From Fomitopsis serialis (Eukaryota; Basidiomycota; Agaricomycetes; Polyporales; Fomitopsidaceae): a stretch of 28,045 nucleotides of DNA. Shown here in pieces: positions 12,701 through 22,268 of this stretch. Positions within the stretch are counted from its first letter, which is position 1, and every line of letters begins with the position of its first letter. Both the position numbers and the translations under genes were made by a program. The stretch is taken from NCBI RefSeq assembly GCF_022376445.1, contig NW_025955432.1, positions 1 to 28,045 on the forward strand, in the 5' to 3' direction. Below the pieces are notes generated by a model. The model had not been told where the DNA came from. It saw only the letters and a program-made list of their open reading frames with translations, and made no database searches.

Positions 12701-13590
12701 AGAGACGTGGTGTATAACCTGCTCACCGCCGGGTCGAAGGGCAAGTAGGGGTGTGGGATGATGATAGGTACTATGACGGCGCTGAGGGTGAGCAGGGCGA
12801 AACGAGCCCACAACAAGGGCCCCTCTGAGGCATCCAGAGGATCTATGTTGTACGTGGCCAGCGGCCATATGTCCCGATAGACGTATACACCCCAGGTGAC
12901 GAGGAGCACTGCGTTTAGGTGTCGTATAGCTACCACGCTTGAACGCGTATTGAGAACAGTCGCCGCGACGCTGAGCGTGCACGTGTACAGCTGCAATGAG
13001 AGTAAGCATGGGTCGCCCAAGCCTCGAGGAAGTGATCGTACATAGGCTGCGGGAACAACAGCATACATCACCGACAAGACGTCGATATCGTACGCTTCTT
13101 TTGGAATGAATGCATCGGGTCTCGGGTGGACCGCAGTCGCCACGGACAGAATGGATAACACAAGGCATGACAAGGACCTGACGATGTTCAAGGCGAAGAT
13201 GGTAGGTCCTCCGCGCTCTGCTAACCACTGCGAGAACTTGGAACGGCCCTGTAGAGGACTTGCAGGTGCTTCGACCTGTCAAACCATGAGTGTCGATGCT
13301 TGTAGCGTGAAACCACTACGGACCTTATTCGCATGCTGCCATCTCGAACGCAGACCTAGTTGGATGATTAGAATCACCAGCGATGCTGCTGCCACGACGA
13401 CAGGGAAAACGAGCGTTGCATCGGCGAAGCTGACCCTAAGTGCACACCGTCAGTCGCCATTGCCATTTACCGGGTGAACAGTGGAGTCAACGTACTCGGG
13501 TGGCAGGCTGCTCGGGGCAACGACGACGGAAACATTTCCGCCAAATCCGGAGCCTTCGAGGGACAGGCGCGCTTGTTCCACAACGCTCAT
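6793..13590 (-). CDS. ABCC/MRP-type ABC transporter, full length, 39 exons
   Basis: A predicted exporter of organic anions, conjugates or drugs, at the plasma or vacuolar membrane. I could join 39 exons in a single frame, giving about 1575 aa. The longest exons are 13275-12727, 10708-10328 and 8951-8602; the first is 13590-13496 and the last 6918-6793. An N-terminal membrane block (residues about 35-215, five or six hydrophobic segments) resembles TMD0 of long ABCC proteins. NBD1 has Walker A GPTGSGKT (729-736), signature SGGQQ (826-830), ILLLDD ending at D850 and THN with H883. NBD2 has VGRTGSGK (1352-1359), LSVGQRQ (about 1458-1464), LILDE ending at E1483 and AHR with H1515. NBD1 therefore lacks the catalytic Glu and NBD2 has it, as usual in ABCC proteins. 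The second membrane domain spans exons 24-31. No frame break was found, so the gene looks functional. The substrate is not readable from the sequence. Confidence 0.92.
7214..7228 (-). other. 15-nt microexon: NBD2 D-loop of the ABC transporter
   Basis: Acceptor ATTCAG ends at 7229 and donor GTACGT begins at 7213. The 15 nt (phase 1 in, phase 1 out) supply the TSAI of the sequence LDEATSAIDY, joining the Walker B exon (ending at 7281) to the exon starting at 7161. The frame and the conserved motif are restored only if this exon is included. Confidence 0.85.
7758..7780 (-). other. 23-nt microexon: NBD2 Walker A of the ABC transporter
   Basis: Acceptor GACGTCAG ends at 7781 and donor GTGAATC begins at 7757. 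The exon encodes VGRTGSGK, so the following intron falls directly after the ATP-binding lysine; the next exon begins with SSLALALL at 7704. Confidence 0.88.
10001..10013 (-). other. 13-nt microexon: NBD1 ABC signature of the transporter
   Basis: Acceptor GCAATAG ends at 10014 and donor GTGATT begins at 10000. With two bases from the previous exon (ending at 10074) the 13 nt encode SGGQQ, and the next exon (from 9945) continues ARITLARAIYS. The conserved ABC signature is present only when this exon is spliced in. Confidence 0.88.
11402..11456 (-). other. Probable GC-AG intron in the ABC transporter gene
   Basis: The 55-nt intron begins GCAAGT and ends TTCAG. It joins EVEKMKK to TDARVQSITE, which is the expected continuity for this family. 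No GT donor nearby gives that join. GC-AG introns are a known minority class with an otherwise strong donor consensus, as seen here. Confidence 0.75.
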
Positions 13591-14445
13591 CTCGTGTCGA
13601 TCAATGCAAGCAACCGTTCGAGTGCGTCTTCCTGGTCCACTCAGTCCGCTGGCAGCTCTTCTGGTGGGCGAGCGGGTCACTCGCCGACTCTCGAGACAAG
13701 GCTTTTATCCAGCGCAGCTCGGAACCGCTCGATCACGGCTCATATAGCAAGTCGCTGTGACTTGTTCTCGACCATATCTTTATCCTCCGCGCGACTACCA
13801 CGGCTCCGGCGATAACAGTGATTGATTGTACCGGCTGCTACTTAGCATTGACAGGGCGGCGCATAGTCGCCGTCTTTTAACTTAGTCGTCGGTGAACACC
13901 AGGCCTATTAGAGGACGAGGATTTCACGGGTGGTATGGTATGTGACTGCCAGAGGTTGCAGGGTAACTTGAGTAGTACAGTATGAGCCGGCTTCGGTGTT
14001 GTCGTGGGACTCAGAGACCCGCGAGCCAACGCGACGCGTCGGTGGCTGTACAGTGTCAGTCACCGGCTCTCTTCCTCCGCATCCGCTCCGGCTAACGCCG
14101 GACCTGCCCAACCCTTAGCTCGTTTCGTAGGCTCTGTGGCTTCACTGTTCTTCGCCCACCCACACGAAGATGAGGGCGGACGACCGCGCTCCGCGTTGAC
14201 TACTACTGAGTACATACTACAGACACAAGCCTGTGGTAAGTGAGCAGTTTGTGCTCTGTCCACGCCTGACGCATTGTATTTTGCTTTCGCATAGTAAGAA
14301 GTCCTAGAACAGCGACGTGCGCATTGTTATATCATTCACGTTGCCCAAGCATCATACACTACACATTCTTTCGTCACTAGGGTAACGATAGCACGTACAT
14401 ACAGATTTAGATGTTTCAGCTTCTTCATTCCGACGTGGTATATCC
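13591..14445. other. Intergenic region upstream of the ABC transporter gene
   Basis: This lies between the start of the transporter (-) and the 3' end of the RRM gene (-), so it should hold the transporter promoter and the RRM 3' untranslated region. I see no clear TATA box. Short ORFs on both strands here show no family motif. Confidence 0.45.
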
Positions 14446-15443
14446 TTACACGAGCGGCTTCTCAGTTGTCTGCACGGCAGGGTCGAGAGGAGGTGCAGCT
14501 GTGCCGACCCCGGTGGAAGCTGTGCCGACGTCCGCGGGCTTGCTGGTCTGACCCTGGCTCTCCTTGAGGCGCTTCGCCTCCGCGTGGATGTCGAGCACCT
14601 GCTTCGACGTCGAAGTGTAAAACTGGAAGACCGTCTGGCCCCACGGTGACGAGACCGCGCGAGTGTAGTACTGCAGCGACACAGACCGATCAGCGTTCTG
14701 AAGACATCAGTGTCGAAAGGGAAGCACGCACGTCGGACGCCTGCTTGGAGTAGCCCTTCTGCTCGTCGAGCGCCTTGGCCTGCTGCGCCGCCTGCGCGAC
14801 CTTCTCCTGGACGTGGGCCGAGATGGTCTTATCCTGCCCGACGACCTTCTCCCCGAGGGTGTTGTCGAGCGACTTCATGTAGTTGAGGAAGCGCGACGAG
14901 ATGCCGTGCTTATTGTCGAGCTCGATCGCGCGCTGAAGGATATGGTCGTGCAGCTGGTAGCCCTTCGCGAGGTACTCCGCGGCGACTAGACGGAAATCAG
15001 TCTCGGTGCGTGGAGGATCGTGCAGGTTCACTCACTGGCTGCACGGGGCTTGTCACTCTGCTCGAATTGGCCCTCCGCGCCTGCAGACGTTGGCCTCTCG
15101 TCGACGTGCTCCTTCTCGCCTGTCACTGCGAGCGTTGCGCCGTCGAGGCTGCCGCCGTTGAGCATCAGCGCGGTCTTCGCCGCAGACGACTTCTCAAAGT
15201 GGACGGTAGCGGTCTGCTTCGTTACATCGTGTTCGATAGACGAGATCTTCCCGCAGAACCTAAGAGCAAATGTAAGCGAGAAGCATCGGATCCGAGCGAT
15301 CGGCTGGACACTCACGAAAAGAACTCATGGAGGTGCTCCTGAGTGGTGGATGGAGAGAGATTGGACACCTGCGATTCGTCGTCAGAGTAGCTCTCACCAC
15401 GGGGCAGTCAAAGCAGGCATACTTGTACGGGGTAGGTAGACAT
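14446..15443 (-). CDS. RRM-domain protein, Vip1-type, 5 exons
   Basis: Predicted RNA-binding protein resembling fungal Vip1. Exons on the minus strand: 15443-15423, 15368-15316, 15259-15036, 14985-14732, 14670-14446, giving 258 aa in one frame. An RRM occupies residues about 5-80. The RNP2-like stretch VSNLSP is followed by FCGKISSIE; an RNP1-like region lies around TATVHFEKSSAAKTALMLNG. After an acidic linker the C-terminal half is helical and charged (AAEYLAKGYQLHDHILQRA, KVAQAAQQAKALDEQ), followed by a Thr/Pro/Ala-rich tail. The first exon codes only seven residues (MSTYPVQ), so the RRM begins across an intron. No defect was found. The molecular role of Vip1-type proteins is poorly defined; the RRM fold is clear. 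Confidence 0.88.
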
Positions 15444-17308
15444 GATGGTCGTTAGATAGAGAAAGGATTGTGCAGGCCATGGCGACTGGGCATGTCTTTT
15501 GAATCGACCAAGATCGCCGCCTTGGGCGAGCCTCGCGCCACCGGCTGTGACGTCGTGCGTAGTGCATCCACGTGATTCCACCCAGGTTGTGTCCAGGCGC
15601 CCATAGAGCGCCTGGGCCGTGGATGCGAGACGCGTCGGGCCACCCAACGCGTATGGTCCTCTTGCACTGTTGCAGAGTCTTGCACAAGTCCTATGAGGCC
15701 TGCAGTCAAGCTTTCATCGACATCTCTCGGGGATGTCCAACTCTACACTCTGTGAGCTTCGTCCAATACAAGGCTATGACCGACCCGGGTTACGCCGCAA
15801 ATAGTCGCCACTTGCTCTTTCGCTGCTGCTGCTCTTACACGTTCCTCGCCTGCACCATGCATGAGTTGCTTTAGCTCAAAAGGAGGCCATTCGGCTCAAG
15901 CACTCACTCCCGATATATCCCTTACGCCCGTGATGGCAATCCGAGCGAGGCGAGACACGAGTCGAGCATAGGTAAGTCCAAGTGGCAGGTTAGGCACGTT
16001 GCGTCTCTCTGAACTCGAACGGAAGCACCAGGCTAGAGCTCTCGATGATTTTTTGTCACCCGCCGACCTCTCCCATGGCGCCGCGCAATCTCTCCGATTC
16101 AACGCAGAAAAGCCCGTGTTCTCTGGTGCTCGCGCTTTGGCTCAACGCGCTTCCTCTCTGCGACCTGAGACAACATAAATGGGGACGAGACTCGCTGCTG
16201 CTATGTACATCGTCAGCGCGATCTTCCCATTCATTAAGGAACACCTTCTCCCTCAAGTGCACAGTGCATGTATTATCCCATGTAAGACCATAAAGCCCTA
16301 ACTGGTGTCGAACTAAATGTGGCATCTAGACTGCATCGTCGCGCCTGCGCACGGCCAGCCTCGGCGCCGCAGCGACCACTTTTGGGGCAACACCCGCCAG
16401 TAAAGACGAGCTTTCCTTCGGCCCTCGGGACGAGTGCTGACCCCGCGGGCTTCAACCTCCAGGTCCATTAGTGTCGATTGAGCAGGCTGGCGTGAGTGGA
16501 TGTGCGTAGCACTTTCGCCACTCACGATCCCTTCGTGCCCCGGTAATGTTATCGCGCGCTATGCATTCGCACTCGTCGCATTGCCCACCCTGCTGCTCCC
16601 ACAGATGATCCCGCTAGATGGTTTGGATGCGATGACCCAGTCCCAGCCAGTCCGTTTTCGACTTGTCTCGCCGCAATTTCATGTTGACCCTAAACACATC
16701 GCTGCTCTTTCCGCGTGAATGCGACGTGTCCGCCAGATCCTCGCGTGGCGGTTCCTCGGTGACTCCGACTCACGTCAACCTATGTACCTCTGCGAGTTAA
16801 ACAGATCAAATTCAAAAGGCAAAGCACCTGAGACTGCTGCGCTGGAGGTGTGCCTGGCGCGCTTGTCACTTGCTGGGGACTGTAAGCACTCTTCCGCTTA
16901 TGTGCTCGCCGCTTTTGCGTCTCTCGTCTCAGCAGGCCTCACCGCCGCTGCCAAAGTCTGCAAGCACTTACAATAACACTATGAATCACCATATGATATA
17001 ATTTCAGCAGTGTTGCAGCCTCAATAGAAAGCATGTGTACAGTATCAACCCACACGAATGTCGCGTCGTAAGCAGCCCACCCCGTCGCAAGGAGGAGGAG
17101 GCCCCGCGGGCGCCACGCGCGTATCGTGAGTTACCTTCGGCCTTCATCTGACTCAGCCCGCACTCACGCACTCAGAATCTCAGATCAGTCTCAGATGTCG
17201 GCCCTCACAAGAAGCTAGTGTCGCACGCACGGCACGGTACATATATAGACTACTTACTAGCTGTCGGCCTGCACTCTTCAGCTCGCTGTCCTGCAGGTAC
17301 ACATAACC
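15444..17308. other. 1.9-kb divergent intergenic region between the RRM gene and EH2
   Basis: I see no gene I can support. ORFs up to about 90 codons occur on both strands but lack family motifs. The right end should hold the EH2 promoter; a TGACTCA element (Gcn4/AP-1-like consensus) at 17149-17155 and a TATA-like box at 17242-17248 lie there. The function of the TGACTCA site is untested, and a 7-mer can occur by chance. Confidence 0.45.
17242..17248 (+). promoter_or_regulatory. TATA-like box of EH2
   Basis: TATATAG lies 61 bases upstream of the EH2 start codon, a spacing that leaves room for a short leader. EH3 has a similar element 48 bases upstream of its start. Confidence 0.5.
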
Positions 17309-18826
17309 ATGGCAGAGCAGCCCTTCACGATCGCTGTCCCCGACTCTGCGCTCGAGTTCCTCCACAAGAAGCTCGACCTTGTGCGCCTCCCTGACGAACT
17401 GGACGACGCGGCGTGGGACTACGGCGCGCCCCTCGCAGACATCAAGAGGCTCGTCGCGCGCTGGAAGGAAGGCTATGACTGGCGGGCGGCGGAGGCCGGC
17501 ATCAACGAAATCCCACAGTTCAAGAGGGACATCAACGTCGACGGGTTTGGGACGCTGAACATCCACTACATTCACCAGAAGAGTGCGGTGAAGAACGCGG
17601 TCCCGCTGCTGTTCCTCCACGGATGTGCGTATGCAAACACATCATGTCTTGCACCGCTCATGACCACGGACACGCGTAGGGCCTGGACACTTCCTCGAGG
17701 TGAGGAAGATGCTGCCACTTCTGACGGCCGCCTCCGCGGACCACCCGAGCTTTCACGTCGTTGCACCCAATCTGCCTAATTTCGGGTTCTCGGAGGGAGT
17801 GAAGAAACCGGGGTTCCGCGGCGACCAGTACGCGGAGGTGGGGAACAAGCTTATGCTCGCGCTGGGATACGAGGAGTATGGTGCGTGTCATGCTTCTTGT
17901 CGGTGTCACTGTCCTGACATACATGTACCAGTCGTGCAGGGTGGAGACTGGGGCTCGTTCGTACGTTTAGTGCACGGCATGCCTGAGCTGCAGTGCTAAG
18001 GAATTTTAGATCGCCAGCAAGCTCGCCGCAGCGTACGGCCACAAAAGCGTCAAGGCCTGGCACACTAACTTCCCGAGGTACGTCCCCTTCGTCAGTACGT
18101 GTGCACTCGCTGATGATGCCTGTCCTTAGAGCGCGCAGCCCTCCGTCGCTCACCAAATTCCCGCGACTCTGGCTACAGCACGCGCTCACGTCCTATACGG
18201 AGAGGGACCGCGCGGGGCTCGCCCGCATGGCGTGGTTCATGACCAAGGGCCGCGGCTACTTCCTCGAGCAGGCGACGCAGCCGCAGACGCTCGGGTATTC
18301 CCTTGCGGACTCGCCCGTGGGCCTACTTGCATGGGTGTACGAGAAGCTCGTGAGCTGGTCAGACGACTATCCCTGGGACGACGACGAGGGTGAGTCGGTC
18401 AGCCCTTCTGCTATGGGGATGAAGGGGCTGAAGCGTCGATGTAGTGTTGACGTGGATATCGTTGTACTGGTTCTCGAGGCCGGGACCCGCCGCGTCCGTG
18501 AGGATATACTACGAAGTGACGAACGCGAACGAGTACACGAACGTGCCGTGGAGCTCGATCCCGTGCGGGCTGTCGTTCTTCGCGAAAGAGCTCAGCGCGC
18601 CGCCGAGGACGTGCGTACTCACCTTCCACCGTCCGTTGTGATGATCTGACTTAATCACAGGTGGGCGCGGACGCTGGGGAACGTTGTGATCGAGTCGGAG
18701 CACGCTGCGGGCGGGCATTTCGCTGCGCACGAGAAGCCGGAGGACCTCGCAGCGGACGTGCGCGCGATGTTCGGGAAGGGCGGGCCTGCGTTTGGGGTCG
18801 TGCCAGGGAGGATTGGTTACGACTGA
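17309..18826 (+). CDS. Epoxide hydrolase 2 (EHN-domain alpha/beta hydrolase), 7 exons, intact
   Basis: The intact member of the local family. Exons 17309-17624, 17680-17880, 17932-17960, 18010-18077, 18130-18389, 18445-18610 and 18661-18826 give 401 aa. The start ATG sits in ACCATGG. The EHN domain covers about residues 1-100. The oxyanion motif HGWPG is at 104-108 and is split by intron 1. [10 protein letters not shown] puts the predicted nucleophile at D178, and [11 protein letters not shown] follows. SVRIYYE probably carries an epoxide-activating Tyr. FFAKEL gives the predicted acid E340, and [10 protein letters not shown] gives the predicted base H366. Role assignments rest on the microsomal and Aspergillus epoxide hydrolase families. 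EH2 lacks the intron that splits the equivalent exon into 158 and 43 nt in EH1 and EH3; its exon is exactly 201 nt. It lies about 500 bp upstream of EH3 in the same orientation. The substrate is unknown. Confidence 0.93.
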
Positions 18827-19330
18827 AAGTCGTGAATGGGGCCTCAACGGCGGGCAAACCAACATGCCTTGGTCTTTTCTCCCTGCAATTGGAACCTGTT
18901 TCACAGATGTGTTCTTCGTCGGCTATTGGTCACTCGTGTCTTTTATCGTACCCCACATGGCATAGCGTGCCGCAGTATCTGTTCATTGTTCGTCGGTCTC
19001 TCAGCTGACCAGTGGCAGGTGTATCTTCTCGTGAATTTATCCAAAAAGAGGGGTTACTTACATCCGCTCCAGACTCCAGAAGACGCGTTACGTCACGCGT
19101 CGAGGTCGCGTGTCGCGACGATGCATCTCGTCCTAAACCCGCGAAATTGCATGATGAATCGATGATGGGAGTAGTCCTTCCGGATTTTGACAATCTGACT
19201 AGGTCATAGCGTCCGCGATCGTTCGCTCGGTCTTGGCTAGTTCTCTGACCAATAATCTCAGAGGTAGGGATGGCTATATAAAGGCTAAGACTGACTCTGT
19301 ACAAGCACACCAGTCGCTCTCCTAAAGACC
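18827..19330. other. EH2-EH3 spacer with EH3 promoter
   Basis: A 504-bp spacer between two tandem paralogues. It contains a TTACGTCA (CRE/ATF-like) element at 19088-19095 and the EH3 TATA box. I see no gene. Confidence 0.5.
19275..19283 (+). promoter_or_regulatory. TATA box of EH3
   Basis: TATATAAAG lies 48 bases upstream of the last base before the EH3 start codon and is the best TATA match near any gene here. Its preservation suggests EH3 was expressed at least until recently. Confidence 0.6.
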
Positions 19331-20964
19331 ATGGCCGCTTCACTGGCAGAGCCACAGCTCTTCACCGTATCCGTTCCGGACGCTGACCTTGCGCTCTTGC
19401 GCCAGAAACTGGACTTGACACGCTTCCCGGACGAGCTGGACGACGCGGCGTGGAACTACGGCGTGCCGCTTGCGAATGTGAAGAGGCTCGTTGCGAGGTG
19501 GAAAGACGGGTATGACTGGCGCGCTGCAGAGGCTAGCATCAACGAGATCCCCCAGTTCACGCGTGACGTCGAAGTGGAGGGCTTTGGCACGCTGAACGTC
19601 CATTACGTCCATCAGAAGAGCGAAGTGAAGAATGCGATTCCGCTACTGTTCTCGCACGGATGTATGTGACGTTACACGTATTGCGAGACACTGACTGCAA
19701 GGAGATCCTAAATGGTTGCTCGTCAGGGCCCGGTCACTTCCTCGAGGTCCAGAAGCTGCTCCCGCTGTTGACCTCCGCGTCACCAGATCACCCCAGCTTT
19801 CACGTCGTTGCCCCTAGTCTGCCGAACTTTGGCTTCTCTGAGGGTGTGAAGAAACAGGGATTCGCGATTGTTCAGTATGCTGAGGTACGTATCAAAGGGC
19901 CCGGTAAATGTAAACGTTTTCACTGACATATTCGCTATATTCCAGACATGTCACAAGCTCATGCTTGCTCTGGGCTACTCTGAATACGGTGCGCAGCCGT
20001 TTGCCTGTATCTCTCAAGTTCGATGCTGACAGCCCGGCGCTCGAATAAGTGGTGCAGGGAGGAGACTGGGGCTCACAAGTCGGCATCCTTCGTCCAACTG
20101 TTGTCATTTGAGCTGACTATACGTGATAAGGTCATCAGAACCATGGCAGCCAATTATGGCGTTAAAGCCGTGAAGGCATGGCATACAAACGATACTTCGT
20201 CCGTGCCTTCCTGCCTTGACTCGTTGCATCCTTGTACTTACCACTTTCGCTTTCTAGTTCGATCGGCCCACCATCGTTCTCGCGCTTCCCTCGGCTCTGG
20301 CTTCAGCATCTGCTCACACCCTATACCGAGGCCGAACGTGCACGCATCAAGCGCAATGAGTTGTTCATGCAGAAAGGACGGGGCTACAGCACCGAGCAGG
20401 GTACGCAGCCGCAGACCCTCGGGTACTCCCTCGCGGACTCGCCTGCGGGCTTGCTCGCGTGGATGTACGAGAAGCTCGTGCTCTGGTCGGATGACTATCC
20501 TTGGGAGGACGACGAGGGTGCGTTAACCCGCTCATACACAGCTGTGCGAAGCTAAATACCGATGGTCAGTCCTGACGTGGATCTCAATTTACTGGTCTCT
20601 CGAGCGGCCCTGCCGCCTCTGCAAGGATATACTATGAACAAGCGAAAGTGGTGGAGAATCCAAACCATAGCGCCCCGTGGGTGTGCTGTTCCAGGAGGAA
20701 TATCCTTCTTCCCCAAGGAGCTCCTTCGTCCACCTAAGACGTATGTTTCGCCCCCATCACCATCGTGTCATGAAGGACTGACGGCGGCACTGGGCACAGC
20801 TGGGCGCGTACAATGGGCAACATCGTGTTGGAGGTTGAACATGGGAGCGGAGGACATTTTGCTGCGCATGAGAAGCCCCATGAACTTGCGGCAGATCTAC
20901 GCGCGCTGTTTGGCAAAGGCGGCCCTGCGTTCGCGTGGTGCCCGGTAAGGTTGGCTACGACTGA
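19331..20964 (+). pseudogene. Epoxide hydrolase 3, probable pseudogene or error-broken copy (8 exons, at least three frame breaks)
   Basis: Third epoxide hydrolase. Exons 19331-19661, 19727-19884, 19946-19988, 20050-20078, 20131-20198, 20258-20517, 20570-20740 and 20800-20964 can be placed by matching EH1 and EH2. The first six are in frame and keep [19 protein letters not shown] (nucleophile Asp) and [15 protein letters not shown]. Exon 7 changes frame twice, near 20596-20603 and 20671-20690; the segments WISIYW, ARIYYE and ISFFPKEL each lie in a different frame. Exon 8 has one base missing at 20933/20934, before VVPGKVGYD and the TGA at 20962-20964. Read literally, a stop follows the first break, so the protein would lack the catalytic acid and His. 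Two donors are weak (GTCGGC at 20079, GTCCGT at 20199) but lie at positions conserved with EH2. Its tail overlaps the end of the acetyltransferase on the other strand. Confidence 0.82.
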
Positions 20965-21798
20965 GCCTTGCGTGCCTATGGTTTCGCAAGCACCTGGCAT
21001 CTGTTGCATCACACTCATATATACGGTGTTCGTCAATACACATTTGTGTTAGTTCCCTTCCTCCCGCCTCCCAATCATCGCAACACATCGACAGGATGGC
21101 AATGTCGAATCCGCCTTGTCCGGGACACGGATCGCCCTTGCGCGGCTGTGACCCATCCTATCCTTTCTAATGTAAGCCCAGCGATGCGTCCCCTCCATCT
21201 TGAACCCAAGCTTTGTCGCGACCCGAATAGAGGCTACGTTGTCCGAATGCGCACCCCACTGGACACGTCGCAAGCCAAGGCCCGGAGGGGACGCAGTCGG
21301 GAGCTCTAGGCAGTACTTGAGGAGGATCGCCGTTGCGTTCGATGCGATCTTCTTGCGCTGGAACTCGGGGAAAATGACCGCGTACCCGATCTCGGTGGTG
21401 AGTTGGGCCCTCGACGTGCGGATGAGGCCGATGAGGCCGGCGAAGCTGCCCCGCCGAATTTGGGATGCGAGTCGTCGGGCGTGGCTTGTCCAGTATCGCG
21501 AACAGGACGCATTCGGGGTTCGAGCGGTACGCTCGCTCGAAGAACGCGAGGTTCTGTTCGAGAGTGGTGAACAAGATGGGGTAGTAGCGGAACAGGTCAG
21601 GGAAGGTGGGCCCGACGGCGTCCCATAAAAGGGCACCGTGCGCTCGGGGGACGAACGGAGTTAGGCGCACGCGATCATTCTGGAGGAGTTGGAGGTCGAG
21701 GGGGAAGACATAGTTGATGTCGTAAGGATCTGCGCCGTACACTCTGACTCTGTGGAGCAGGCGAGGCGGGGCGGTTGATAGAGGTTTGTGAAGGACAT
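20897..21798 (-). pseudogene. GNAT (RimJ/RimL-like) acetyltransferase, frame-broken
   Basis: Members of this group transfer acetyl from acetyl-CoA to an amine. The likely start is MSFTNLYQPPRL at 21798. The sense then moves frame near 21759-21764 to HRVRVYGADPYDINYVFPLD, and continues through LTPFVP and ECVLFAILDK. It shifts again at a run of four G/C bases (21449-21452) into FAGLIGLIRTS, EIGYAVIFPEFQRKKIASNA (acetyl-CoA loop region) and SDNVASIRVATKLGFKMEG. A further one-base gap near 21143-21146 leads into RKGDPCPG, FDIAILSMCCDDWEAGGREL. No GT donors lie at the breaks, so introns do not explain them. The last frame runs to a stop at 20897; the natural end is probably near 21050. The family is clear; function in this strain is doubtful unless the breaks are sequence errors. 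Confidence 0.75.
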
Positions 21799-22268
21799 GC
21801 CAACTGCAAGAATATCCAGAGCATCCGGTCCTTCCGGTCCCGCTTTTATGGACATCACAGTCTATCACAGTTAGTATGCCCGCCGCATCGGTGCTTCACT
21901 CAGCCCGAGGGCCGCGACTCACCTACTTACTGGGGATACCTATGGTCCGACTAGTACTCCTGGCGCAGATGGCCGAGGTGACTGCATCACCCGCTGCTGG
22001 TGTCAGAGGAGTCGATCTATGAAACCGGCCAGCTTGTCCCGAGGCACCAGCCATATCTGCGGAGAGGTCATGGTCGCGAAATCATCAACACTCGCGCGCG
22101 CGCGCTCTCGACGCGCTATGTGACTGTAGCATGACGAAAATGTTACAATGAACGTGTTCACTCATTACTATGTAGCGACACAGCACATATCTACTCAATG
22201 GATAGATTGTCAATTCTGCGGTTCGGACAGATCTACTAGCCCTACTGCCTCACGTCGGTCTTTGCGCG
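21799..22268. other. Intergenic region with CG dinucleotide run
   Basis: About 470 bp between the acetyltransferase start and the F-box gene end, both on the minus strand. It contains a perfect alternating CG run at about 22093-22105 and nothing else I can support. Confidence 0.5.

Noticed and set aside
12685..13282. Long overlapping minus-strand ORF in another frame within the ABC transporter
   Set aside because: The hydrophobic membrane-domain frame joins exons before and after it; the alternative frame has no such continuity.
22093..22105. CG alternating run as a Z-DNA or regulatory element
   Set aside because: Too short and common in GC-rich DNA to claim function.
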